Shown: one piece after another, positions 1 through 6,172 of the stretch | How the letters are laid out: each line of letters starts with the position of its first letter | How positions within the stretch are numbered: position 1 is the stretch's first letter | Assembly: GCA_045576895.1 (NCBI GenBank) | Contig: JAZNHI010000055.1 | Location: 1-11,839 of the forward strand | DNA from: UBA3792 sp045576895 | GTDB lineage: Bacteria; Bacillota; Clostridia; Christensenellales; CAG-138 | Length of the DNA stretch: 11,839 nucleotides | Direction of reading: 5' to 3' | Translations under genes and position numbers: made by a program | The notes under the pieces: model-generated | The model's database searches: none | Seen by the model: only the letters and a program-made list of their open reading frames with translations | What the model was told of the DNA's origin: nothing

Positions 1-79
1 CGACGTCACCACCTGCGTGGGCTGCACGGTCTGCGCACAGGTCTGCCCGATGGGCGCGATCACCCGAAAGGAGAAATAA
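1..79 (+). CDS. iorA: Indolepyruvate ferredoxin oxidoreductase alpha subunit, C-terminal end (partial)
   Basis: Only the last 25 codons are present, read from base 2 to a TAA at 77-79. They encode a bacterial ferredoxin-type cluster motif, CVGCTVCAQVCP (CxxCxxCxxxCP), followed by a short basic tail. A C-terminal ferredoxin domain that ends the protein immediately before iorB is the known architecture of IorA, the large thiamine-diphosphate subunit that decarboxylates aryl- or branched 2-oxoacids and passes electrons to ferredoxin. The assignment rests on this motif plus the adjacent beta subunit, since the catalytic part lies outside the window. The next start codon is only 3 bases downstream, and its ribosome binding site (AAGGAG, 68-73) is inside this coding end. 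A different ferredoxin-domain protein is possible but unlikely in this position. Confidence 0.85.
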   Translation, partial: DVTTCVGCTVCAQVCPMGAITRKEK

Positions 80-82
80 GCA

Positions 83-655
83 ATGGAAAACAAGAGTGCT
101 CTTTTGGTAGGCGTCGGCGGTCAGGGCGCGATCCTCACCGCAAAGGTCCTTGTCACCGGCTTAATGCGCGCGGGCTATGACGTGAAGATGAGCGAGGTCC
201 ACGGCATGAGTCAGCGCGGCGGCAGCGTTTCTACGCAGGTCCACTGGGGAAAGAAAGTCTACTCTCCGGTCATCGGCGACGGCGCGGCGGACATCATCGT
301 CGCGTTCGAAAAGATGGAAGCGGTGCGCTATGCAAACTATCTGAAGCCCGACGGCGTCGCGATCATCAACGATTACGAAATGGCGTCCAGTACCATTGCG
401 GCGGGCATGGAAAAATATCCCGAGGGCTGCCTCGAGGCGATGCAGAACCACTTCAGGGTCTATCCGCTGAACGCGGAAAAGATCGCTTCGGAGCTCGGCA
501 ACGTCAAGTGCGCAAACATCGTGCTGTTCGGCAGCATGGTGAAAGCGCTCAATATGACGGACATCGACTGGGACGCGGTCATCAGTGACGTCGTTCCCGC
601 GAAGTTCCGCGAGCTGAACCTTCGTGCGTATCACGCGGGCTTTGACGCGGTATAA
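83..655 (+). CDS. iorB: Indolepyruvate ferredoxin oxidoreductase beta subunit
   Basis: This 190-residue protein is the gamma-type catalytic-domain subunit of the cytoplasmic 2-oxoacid:ferredoxin oxidoreductase. With IorA it converts arylpyruvates such as indolepyruvate or phenylpyruvate (in some relatives also branched 2-oxoacids) plus CoA to the acyl-CoA, CO2 and reduced ferredoxin. Residues 10-15 (GVGGQG) form the family's N-terminal glycine-rich loop, and residues 39-49 carry the typical EVHGMSQRGGS segment. The length matches the family (about 190-200). The start at 83 follows AAGGAG with a 9-base gap. The stop is 3 bases before the kinase start, so iorA, iorB, buk, ptb and the aminotransferase read as one transcript. 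The substrate range cannot be fixed from sequence. The family call is firm. Confidence 0.93.
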   Translation: MENKSALLVGVGGQGAILTAKVLVTGLMRAGYDVKMSEVHGMSQRGGSVSTQVHWGKKVYSPVIGDGAADIIVAFEKMEAVRYANYLKPDGVAIINDYEMASSTIAAGMEKYPEGCLEAMQNHFRVYPLNAEKIASELGNVKCANIVLFGSMVKALNMTDIDWDAVISDVVPAKFRELNLRAYHAGFDAV

Positions 656-658
656 GCC

Positions 659-1729
659 ATGAAGGTACTGGTCATCAACCCCGGCGCAACGTCCACGAAG
701 ATCGCGGTGTTCGAGGAAGAAACCGAAGAATTCCGCGTCTCCATCGACCACAGCGCCGCAGAACTGAAGGACTTTGAGCGGGTCGCGGATCAGATGCCGT
801 ACAGAAAAGCGCTGATCCTCGACGCGCTTCAGAAGAAGAACTTCGATCTCAAGACGCTCGACGCGGTCTGCGGCAGAGGCGGTCTGTTCCGCCACATCCC
901 GTCCGGCACGTACGGCGTGAACGACCGCGCGATCGCGGACATCCTGCACCCGTTCTACGGCGAGCACGCAGCAAACCTCGGCGCGTACATCGCGCGGGAG
1001 ATCGCGGATCCTCTGGGCATCCCGGCGTTTTTCGTCGATCCCGTGTGCGTCGACGAGCTTTGCGATCTCGCCCGCGTTTCGGGATTGAAGGGCATGGTGC
1101 GCGAAAGCTTCTTCCATGCGCTGAACCAGAAATCCGTTGCGCGGAAAGCGGCGAAGCAGCTCGGAAAACCGTATGAAGAGCTCAATCTCATTGTGCTGCA
1201 TCTGGGCGGCGGCGTTTCCGTCGCGGCGCACGAAAAGGGTATGGTCGTCGACAACTTCAACGTGAAGGACGACGGCGCGATGGGGCTCGACCGCGGCGGC
1301 GCGCTGCCGGTCAACGCGGTCGTGAACCTCTGCTTCTCGGGCAAATCGAAGCAGGAGATCAAAAAGCTGATCAGCGGCGAGGCGGGCGTCTATTCCTACC
1401 TCGGCACAAAGGACTTCCGCGAGATCGAACGCCGCGCGCTCTCGGGCGACGAACCCGAAGCCACGCTGATCTTTAAGGCGCTTGCGTATCAGCTCGCAAA
1501 GGACGCGGGCGCGCTGGCTGCCGTCATGAAGTTCAAGGTCGACGCGATCATCTATACGGGCGGCATGGCATATTCAAAGCCGTTCTGCGACGAGCTCGAT
1601 TCCTATCTTGCGCCGCTGGCGCCGGTGCTGCGCTTCCCGGGCGAGGAGGAGATGAAGAGCCTTGCCGAGGGCGCGCTCAGAGTGCTGCACGGCGGGGAAT
1701 GCAAAACGTATCTGGGGGACGGAAAATGA
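659..1729 (+). CDS. buk: Butyrate kinase (acetokinase/ASKHA family)
   Basis: This full-length 356-residue kinase transfers phosphate from an acyl phosphate to ADP, giving ATP and a free short-chain acid. Visible family marks are the N-terminal phosphate loop VLVINPGATSTK (3-14), CGRGG (71-75), VDPV (126-129), HLGGGVSVAAHEKG (181-194), AMGLDRGG (207-214) and the late YTGGMAYS (299-306). It lies 3 bases after iorB, and no clear Shine-Dalgarno precedes its ATG, so its translation is probably coupled to iorB. Its TGA overlaps the ATG of ptb. Next to ior and an aminotransferase its natural substrate may be isobutyryl-, isovaleryl- or phenylacetyl-phosphate rather than butyryl-phosphate (inference from context). 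Branched-chain fatty-acid kinase is an equally good name. Confidence 0.93.
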   Translation: MKVLVINPGATSTKIAVFEEETEEFRVSIDHSAAELKDFERVADQMPYRKALILDALQKKNFDLKTLDAVCGRGGLFRHIPSGTYGVNDRAIADILHPFYGEHAANLGAYIAREIADPLGIPAFFVDPVCVDELCDLARVSGLKGMVRESFFHALNQKSVARKAAKQLGKPYEELNLIVLHLGGGVSVAAHEKGMVVDNFNVKDDGAMGLDRGGALPVNAVVNLCFSGKSKQEIKKLISGEAGVYSYLGTKDFREIERRALSGDEPEATLIFKALAYQLAKDAGALAAVMKFKVDAIIYTGGMAYSKPFCDELDSYLAPLAPVLRFPGEEEMKSLAEGALRVLHGGECKTYLGDGK

Positions 1730-2625
1730 GAACAATTCAGGAGATCATCAAGGCTGCGGAGGGCTTTGCCTCCGGCAGGATCGCGGTTGCCGCCGCGCAC
1801 GACGCGGACGTTCTGAAGGCGGTCGCGGAAGCGAAAAAGAGAAAGATCGCCGAACCGATCCTGGTCGGTCACGAGGAGCAGATCAAAGCGATCCTCAAAG
1901 AGATCGGCGAGGATCCCGAAGCGTACGAGATCATCCACGCGGATTCCGACACGGACTGCGCGGCAAAGGCGGTCGAATGCGTGTCCGAGGGGAAGGCGAA
2001 CTTCCTCATGAAGGGGCTTTTGAATACGCCGGACATCATGCGTGCGGTGCTGAAACCCGAAGCGGGGCTTCGCACCGGCAAGCTCATCAGCCACGTCATG
2101 ATGTATGAGCCGAAGGGACACCGCATGATGGGGCTTACCGACGGCGGCATGAACACGTTCCCGGACCTCGAAAAAAAGGCCGAGATCCTCGAAAACGCCG
2201 CAAAGGTGTTCAAGGCGCTGGGCTATGACGAGATCAACGCCGCGTGCATCTGCGGCGCGGAGGTCGTGAACCCGAAGATCCAGTCGACGGTCGACGCAAA
2301 GACGCTGTCCGAAATGACGGATCGCTGGGCGCCGTACAACATGAACGTGTACGGACCGGTCGGGCTGGACCTTGCGGTCTCGGAGGCGGCGTGTCATCAC
2401 AAGCATTACGACGTCAAGGGCGCGGGGCAGGCGGACATCCTGCTCGTCCCGTCCTATGAAACGGGCAACGGCATCGGCAAAGCGATGTCGATCTTCGGCG
2501 GCGCCATGAACGCCGGCATCGTCGTCGGCGCCAAGGTGCCGATCGTGTTGGTTTCCCGCGCGGACAGCGCGGAGGTCAAGCTTGCGGCAATGGCGCTCGG
2601 CGCGGTCGTCGCAAGGGGCATGTAA
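1726..2625 (+). CDS. ptb: Phosphate butyryltransferase
   Basis: This enzyme exchanges CoA for phosphate on short-chain acyl-CoAs, supplying the acyl phosphate that the preceding kinase uses to make ATP. I chose the ATG at 1726, giving 299 residues, the usual length for Ptb. It overlaps the buk stop as ATGA and has a G-rich ribosome binding site (GGGGGACGG) just upstream. The in-frame ATG at 1699 would add nine residues from the end of buk and is less likely. Phosphotransacetylase/Ptb-family segments include ANFLMKGLLNTPDIMRAVL (91-109), the GLTDGGMN turn (136-143), the VNPKIQSTVDA stretch (181-191) and the SYETGNGIGKAM loop (243-254). The gene order buk-ptb is the reverse of the classical ptb-buk order in Clostridium. 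The family call is firm; chain-length preference is unknown. Confidence 0.93.
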   Translation: MRTIQEIIKAAEGFASGRIAVAAAHDADVLKAVAEAKKRKIAEPILVGHEEQIKAILKEIGEDPEAYEIIHADSDTDCAAKAVECVSEGKANFLMKGLLNTPDIMRAVLKPEAGLRTGKLISHVMMYEPKGHRMMGLTDGGMNTFPDLEKKAEILENAAKVFKALGYDEINAACICGAEVVNPKIQSTVDAKTLSEMTDRWAPYNMNVYGPVGLDLAVSEAACHHKHYDVKGAGQADILLVPSYETGNGIGKAMSIFGGAMNAGIVVGAKVPIVLVSRADSAEVKLAAMALGAVVARGM

Positions 2626-2649
2626 AAGAATTTCAGGGAGGATCATCAA

Positions 2650-3834
2650 ATGCTGGTAAACGAAATGGTACAGCTCGGCGCAAAGCGTTCGGGCATCCGC
2701 GAGCTCTTTGAGTACGGTTTGAAGCGCAAGGAAGAGGTCGGCGCGGAAAACGTCTTTGATTTCTCGATCGGCAATCCGTCCGTGCCCGCACCGCAGGCGG
2801 TGCAGGACGCGTACAAGGAGATCGCCGCGCGCAAGGACACCGTCAAGGTCCACGGCTACACGTCCGCGACCGGCGCCATGAGCGTGCGCGAAGCGATCGC
2901 GAAGAACCTGAACGAGCGGTTCGGCTGCGGCGCAAGAGCGCAGAACCTGTTCTTCACCTGCGGCGCTGCGCCGGCGCTCATGAGCACGATGAAGGCAATG
3001 TGCGTCGCGGATGCGGAATACATCGTCCTCGCGCCGTACTTCCCGGAATACCCGACGTTCATTCACGCGGTCGGCGGCAAGATCGTCACCGTCCCCGCAA
3101 ACACGACCGACTTCGACCTGCACGTTGAGGACATCGAGCCGTATTACACGGAGCACACACAGGCGATCATCATCAATTCGCCGAACAATCCCTCCGGCGT
3201 CGTTTACAAAAAGGAAGCGCTCGAAGCGCTTGCCGCGCAGCTCAGGAGAATGAGCGAGAAGTTCGGACACCCGATCTACCTGATCGCGGACGAGCCGTAC
3301 CGCGAGCTGGTGTTCGACGGGCTTGAGACGCCGTTCATCCCGAACATCTACGAGAACACCGTCGTCTGCTATTCCTGGTCGAAGTCGCTGAGCCTGCCGG
3401 GCGAGCGTATCGGCTACGTGTACGTGCCGGATCGCTGCGCGGACAGCGTCGATCTGTTCAACGCGGTCGCGGGCTCGGCACGCGCGCTGGGTCACATCTG
3501 CGCGCCGACCACCTCGCAGTACATCGTCGAGAAATGCTGCGGGCTGATGCCGGACATCGCGGCGTACGACGAGAACCGCAAGACGCTCTACAAGGGACTC
3601 ACCGAAATGGGCTATACCTGCGTCTATCCGCACGGCGCGTTCTATATGCTCCTGAAAGCCCCGTTCGGCACCGCGCTGGAGTTCTCCGAGCGCGCGAAGG
3701 ATTTCAACATCCTCGTCCCGCCGTGCGAGCCGTTTGGCTGCCCGGGATATCTCCGGCTTTCCACCTGCGTAAGCCACGACATGATCCTGCGGTCGCTGCC
3801 CGCCTTCAAGGCGCTGATCGAAGCGGGTCTGTAA
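2650..3834 (+). CDS. Pyridoxal-phosphate-dependent class I/II aminotransferase
   Basis: This 394-residue fold-type I aminotransferase shows the cofactor residues in order: the NNPSG motif (179-183, Asn180 facing the cofactor), DEPY (214-217, Asp214 pairing with the pyridine nitrogen and Tyr217 with the phenolic oxygen), the Schiff-base lysine in SWSKS (Lys245), and PGERIG just after it. No signal peptide is seen, so it acts in the cytoplasm. A strong AGGGAGGA site (2635-2642) stands 7 bases before the ATG. It is the last gene of the ior-buk-ptb operon and is followed by a terminator. The simplest reading is that it produces the 2-oxoacid that IorAB oxidises, from aromatic or branched amino acids with 2-oxoglutarate as acceptor (inference). 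The annotation 'aspartate aminotransferase', often given to this subfamily, would be only a family label here. Confidence 0.92.
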   Translation: MLVNEMVQLGAKRSGIRELFEYGLKRKEEVGAENVFDFSIGNPSVPAPQAVQDAYKEIAARKDTVKVHGYTSATGAMSVREAIAKNLNERFGCGARAQNLFFTCGAAPALMSTMKAMCVADAEYIVLAPYFPEYPTFIHAVGGKIVTVPANTTDFDLHVEDIEPYYTEHTQAIIINSPNNPSGVVYKKEALEALAAQLRRMSEKFGHPIYLIADEPYRELVFDGLETPFIPNIYENTVVCYSWSKSLSLPGERIGYVYVPDRCADSVDLFNAVAGSARALGHICAPTTSQYIVEKCCGLMPDIAAYDENRKTLYKGLTEMGYTCVYPHGAFYMLLKAPFGTALEFSERAKDFNILVPPCEPFGCPGYLRLSTCVSHDMILRSLPAFKALIEAGL

Positions 3835-3849
3835 GCATAAATCCCTTTC

Positions 3850-3881
3850 GGCGGAGGCTTCGGCTTCCGCCGTTTTTGTTT
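3850..3881 (+). terminator. Intrinsic terminator of the ior-buk-ptb-aminotransferase operon
   Basis: A 9-bp stem (GGCGGAGGC at 3850-3858 with GCTTCCGCC at 3863-3871, one G-T wobble) closes on a stable TTCG tetraloop and is followed by GTTTTTGTTT. It begins 15 bases after the aminotransferase stop. The same 33-bp sequence recurs at 4532-4564. Confidence 0.92.
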
Positions 3882-3890
3882 CGCTAAAAA

Positions 3891-3908
3891 TGCAAAGAAA
3901 ACTTTGCA
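3891..3908. promoter_or_regulatory. Operator-like palindrome O1, upstream of the -35
   Basis: TGCAAAGAAAACTTTGCA is a perfect 7-4-7 inverted repeat ending 8 bases before the -35 of the DUF6442/Xre promoter. It shares the pattern TGNNAA...AAACTTNGCA with two further 18-bp sites downstream. It is probably a binding site for the Xre-type repressor encoded in the same operon (inference). Confidence 0.68.
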
Positions 3909-3916
3909 AAAAGGGA

Positions 3917-3945
3917 TTGACAAGTAAACTTGGCAATGGTATTAT
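3917..3945 (+). promoter_or_regulatory. Sigma-A-type promoter of the DUF6442/Xre operon
   Basis: A perfect -35 box TTGACA (3917-3922), a spacer of exactly 17 bases and a TATTAT -10 box (3940-3945, five of six) predict a transcription start near 3952. The promoter lies between two terminator copies, so the pair is a separate transcription unit. Two of the three palindromes fall on the promoter or its start site, which predicts strong repression. Confidence 0.88.
3918..3935. promoter_or_regulatory. Operator-like palindrome O2, overlapping the -35 box and spacer
   Basis: TGACAAGTAAACTTGGCA is an 18-bp inverted repeat with one mismatched pair and a perfect CAAGT-AA-ACTTG core. It covers all but the first base of the -35 box and most of the spacer, so a bound protein would block RNA polymerase. 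Its centre is 27 bases from O1 and 30 from O3. Confidence 0.72.
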
Positions 3946-3947
3946 GA

Positions 3948-3965
3948 TGCCAATAAAACTTGGCA
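3948..3965. promoter_or_regulatory. Operator-like palindrome O3, over the predicted transcription start
   Basis: TGCCAATAAAACTTGGCA has perfect six-base arms (TGCCAA and TTGGCA). It starts 2 bases after the -10 box and ends at the AGGAGG of the DUF6442 gene. The right half matches O2 base for base over AAACTTGGCA. Probable third site for the same regulator (inference). Confidence 0.68.
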
Positions 3966-3978
3966 GGAGGAAACGAGA

Positions 3979-4305
3979 ATGAACAAAGAAGAGATTCTGC
4001 GAAAAGCGCAGGTGGAGAACCGCGGACGCGACGAGGCGGATCTGGATACGGAGAGAAAAGGTGCATGGATCGTGTGGCCTGTTGCGTTTATCGGCGTTCT
4101 TACAGTCGGCGTTATCGACCTGCACGTACTTAGAAAAGCCGATTACGGAATGCTCATGGTGCTCGGATTGGCAATGTGCATATGGTTTTTCTATAAATAT
4201 CGTATGCTGAAAAAGAAGCATGAGCTGCTCGTTGCGATCACCTACATTTTATGGACGTTGTTCTTTCTGACAGCTTGGCTGCTGCAGCTTCTGAAAGTCT
4301 GGTGA
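3979..4305 (+). CDS. Small three-helix membrane protein, DUF6442-like
   Basis: This 108-residue protein opens with a soluble charged segment (MNKEEILRKAQVENRGRDE), the hallmark start of the DUF6442 family. Three hydrophobic helices follow at about 29-46, 55-72 and 84-103, with a basic KYRMLKKKHE loop (73-82) between helices 2 and 3 that would face the cytoplasm. The ATG follows a strong AGGAGG (3966-3971) at 7 bases. It is the first gene of a two-gene operon with an Xre regulator 5 bases downstream. Its G+C is clearly lower than that of its neighbours (38-50% in two counted lines versus 68% in an aminotransferase line), which suggests a separate origin. No biochemical function is known for the family, and I do not assign one. 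Regulation by the partner repressor through the three upstream palindromes is likely. Confidence 0.85.
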   Translation: MNKEEILRKAQVENRGRDEADLDTERKGAWIVWPVAFIGVLTVGVIDLHVLRKADYGMLMVLGLAMCIWFFYKYRMLKKKHELLVAITYILWTLFFLTAWLLQLLKVW

Positions 4306-4310
4306 GCGCC

Positions 4311-4523
4311 ATGCAGGAAACGTTGATCCTGAAAAACCGCCTCAAAGAGGCGCGCACGCAGGCGGGGATGAGCCAGGGGCAGCTTGCGGAGGCAGTCGGC
4401 GTCTCGCGCAATACGATCAGCTCCATCGAAACGGGGCAATTCAACCCCACGGCAAAGCTTGCGCTGATCCTGTGTATTGCGTTGGACAAACGTTTTGAGG
4501 AATTGTTTTACTTTGACGAATAA
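4311..4523 (+). CDS. Small Xre/Cro-CI family transcriptional regulator
   Basis: A 70-residue protein that is almost entirely a lambda-repressor-like HTH. The core is LKEARTQAGMSQGQLAEAVG (11-30) with recognition helix VSRNTISSIE (31-40) and the typical ExGxxxP turn (ETGQFNP). A helix of the kind used for dimer contacts (LALILCIALDKRFEELF) follows. I chose the ATG at 4311, 5 bases after the membrane-protein stop. An in-frame ATG at 4251 lies inside the upstream gene and would add a low-complexity extension. The Shine-Dalgarno is weak (GGTGAG), so translation is probably coupled. Such short regulators usually pair with a small membrane protein and control their own operon; the three 18-bp palindromes at 3891-3965 are the obvious targets (inference). 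A terminator begins 9 bases after the stop. Confidence 0.9.
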   Translation: MQETLILKNRLKEARTQAGMSQGQLAEAVGVSRNTISSIETGQFNPTAKLALILCIALDKRFEELFYFDE

Positions 4524-4532
4524 CGAACACCC

Positions 4533-4564
4533 GGCGGAGGCTTCGGCTTCCGCCGTTTTTGTTT
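4533..4564 (+). terminator. Intrinsic terminator of the DUF6442/Xre operon
   Basis: The same 9-bp stem, TTCG loop and GTTTTTGTTT tail as at 3850-3881. The match between 4532-4564 and 3849-3881 is exact over 33 bases and stops abruptly on both sides. It lies 9 bases after the Xre stop and 13 bases before the next promoter. Confidence 0.92.
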
Positions 4565-4577
4565 GCGAACGCGCGCG

Positions 4578-4607
4578 TTGACAAGCAAAATTCCGCCGTG
4601 CTATACT
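4578..4607 (+). promoter_or_regulatory. Sigma-A-type promoter of the CapA-like gene
   Basis: TTGACA (4578-4583), an 18-base spacer and TATACT (4602-4607) predict a start near 4614, about 30 bases before the chosen ATG. Bases 4579-4585 (TGACAAG) match the left half of operator O2, so cross-control by the neighbouring Xre protein is conceivable but unproven. Confidence 0.82.
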
Positions 4608-4644
4608 TTTGGAAAGATCTGGAAATATGCAGAGGGGACGGATT

Positions 4645-5988
4645 ATGGATCAAAAGAACAGACGGGGGAAATCGGCAGAAAAGCAATGGACCTGCGCTGC
4701 GCTGCTGCTCGGCATGCTTTTGCTGCTCGCCTGCGGCACGGGTGTACCGCAGGCTGCGGAGGCGCCGACCCCGGAACCGACGGCTGTGCCGGTGACCGAA
4801 ACGCCCACGCCGACGCCGGAGCCAACACCGGAACCGACGCCCACGCCCACGCCGAGTCCCACGCCGGTACCGACGCCGCTGCAAGTCACGATCGGCGCGG
4901 TCGGCGACATCATGATCCCGAGCGGGATCGTTTCGGACACGCGCACCGCGGATGGAGGATACGATTTTCACACGCTGTTTGCACCGTTTCGGGAGCTGTT
5001 CGGCTCGGTCGATCTGATGTGCGGGAACCTCGAAGCCCCGCTTGCGGGCAAGGCGGCGGGCTACTCCACAAGGGACGATCCGAAGCCCAGGGAGTTCCGG
5101 TTCAATGCGCCGGATTCCGTGCTCGATCCACTCAAGGAATACGGCGTGGATCTGCTGACGACCGGCAACAACCACTGCATGGACAAGGGCGAAGCGGGGC
5201 TGTACCGCACGGTCGAAACGATCCGTGAGGCCGGATTCTATCAGACGGGCACGTTTCTGAACGCGGAGGACCGCGAGGTGCCCTGCATCGTGGATGTGAA
5301 CGGGATCCGCGTCGGATTCGTGGCGGCGATGCGCGGGTTGAACGTGAACCCGATGAAAGCGGGCATGCGCGAGGAGCAAGCGTGGACGGTGATCGACCGG
5401 CTGGTCATCGACGGAAAGCCGACGGAAGGCGTTCTCCGAGACCTTGCGCGGGTCCGGGAAAACGGCGCGGAGTTTGTGATCCTGTTTGCGCATTGGGATT
5501 ATCAGCAGGACGGACCGGCGGCTGCGGACACGCGGGAGCTGGCAAGGATCTTCCTTGCGGCGGGCGCGGACTGCATCGTCGGCTCGCATCCGCATCGCGT
5601 GAAGGATGCGGAATTCGTCACCGTTGCGCGGGAGGACGGACCGTATACGGGGCTTGTGCTGTATTCGCTCGGGAACTTCACGGCAAATAACAAGTTTACC
5701 CGCATGGTCGGGCTGTACGCGCAGCTGACGCTCAAAAAGGATTTCGGGACCGGACAGGTGACGCTGTCCGACGCGGCGGTGCTGCCGACGCTGACGATCC
5801 GCAGAAAGCTGAAAGCCGGACCGCGGTTTGCCGTCATGCCGGCGTATACGGACCCCGAACGGATCATCGGACTTGCGGAACCACTGACGAAGGAGGAGAT
5901 CGGACTGCTGGAAAAAGCCCGCGCATATGCGCTGCAGCAGCTCGGCGACGTCGACGGACTGCGCGTGCTGAGCGACCCGGAAGCGTAA
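4645..5988 (+). CDS. CapA-family lipoprotein (PGA_cap metallophosphoesterase-like)
   Basis: The ATG at 4645 has an AGAGGGG site 7 bases upstream and gives 447 residues; a TTG at 4609 would lie on the predicted start of transcription. The N-terminus is a lipoprotein signal: basic residues, hydrophobic 17-29, lipobox LLAC with Cys30. A Pro/Thr/Glu linker (41-79) then tethers the catalytic domain outside the membrane. The PGA_cap marks appear in order: GAVGDIM (84-90, Asp88), GNLEAP (127-132), TGNNHCMD (173-180), FAHWDY (281-286, His283), GSHPHRVKDAEF (313-324, His315/His317) and YSLGNF (340-345), a calcineurin-like metal site. The family is named after poly-gamma-glutamate capsule protein CapA, but no capB or capC is present. 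Release or modification of a surface polymer is only suggested by the family. It is monocistronic and converges on the MBOAT/DHHW operon. Confidence 0.9.
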   Translation: MDQKNRRGKSAEKQWTCAALLLGMLLLLACGTGVPQAAEAPTPEPTAVPVTETPTPTPEPTPEPTPTPTPSPTPVPTPLQVTIGAVGDIMIPSGIVSDTRTADGGYDFHTLFAPFRELFGSVDLMCGNLEAPLAGKAAGYSTRDDPKPREFRFNAPDSVLDPLKEYGVDLLTTGNNHCMDKGEAGLYRTVETIREAGFYQTGTFLNAEDREVPCIVDVNGIRVGFVAAMRGLNVNPMKAGMREEQAWTVIDRLVIDGKPTEGVLRDLARVRENGAEFVILFAHWDYQQDGPAAADTRELARIFLAAGADCIVGSHPHRVKDAEFVTVAREDGPYTGLVLYSLGNFTANNKFTRMVGLYAQLTLKKDFGTGQVTLSDAAVLPTLTIRRKLKAGPRFAVMPAYTDPERIIGLAEPLTKEEIGLLEKARAYALQQLGDVDGLRVLSDPEA

Positions 5989-5998
5989 CGGTATAAGA

Positions 5999-6028
5999 AC
6001 AGAGCCTCCCATGCACGGGAGGCTCTGT
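5999..6028. terminator. Hairpin between convergent CapA-like and DHHW genes
   Basis: A perfect 12-bp stem (ACAGAGCCTCCC with GGGAGGCTCTGT) encloses a 6-base loop, starting 10 bases after the CapA stop. Neither side has a full U-tract: CAGTCTGTC follows on the + strand, TCTTATAC on the - strand. It may serve as a weak bidirectional terminator or an RNA 3'-end stabiliser. Confidence 0.7.
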
Positions 6029-6041
6029 CAGTCTGTCAATA

Positions 6042-6058
6042 AAGCGGTCAGACCGCTT
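6042..6058. repeat. Short inverted repeat in the convergent intergenic stretch
   Basis: AAGCGGT-CAG-ACCGCTT is a perfect 7-bp stem with a 3-base loop. On the - strand it is followed by TATTG, so it might assist termination of the MBOAT/DHHW transcript. The 144 bases between 6029 and 6172 otherwise hold nothing I can assign. Confidence 0.45.
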
Positions 6059-6172
6059 CGCCGGTCGCTTTGCTGCATAGGATGTTCGCGGGCTTTCCGC
6101 GCGTGCCATGTATAGCTCCGCTGCGAAGAACGCGAATTCTGCCTCCCTTCCTGGAAGCCTGTTTTACGTTTC

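Noticed and set aside
161..1231. A 356-codon - strand frame opposite iorB and buk
   Set aside because: The same antisense-shadow composition; the + strand proteins are complete and well conserved.
3891..3978. A riboswitch or T-box leader before the DUF6442 gene
   Set aside because: The predicted transcript leader is only about 27 bases; the symmetric elements lie on the promoter DNA and fit protein operators better.
1603..4221. An 872-codon open frame on the - strand spanning the ptb and aminotransferase genes
   Set aside because: It is antisense to two clear genes, is rich in Arg, His, Asp and Val as expected for the complement of G+C-rich coding DNA, and has no domain, start site or promoter.
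4609..4644. An upstream TTG start adding 12 residues to the CapA-like protein
   Set aside because: It lies at the predicted transcription start with no ribosome site, whereas the ATG at 4645 follows AGAGGGG at 7 bases and gives a normal lipoprotein signal.
4441..6012. A 523-codon - strand frame opposite the CapA gene
   Set aside because: Arg/His-rich shadow of a well supported lipoprotein gene, including the complement of its Pro/Thr repeats.
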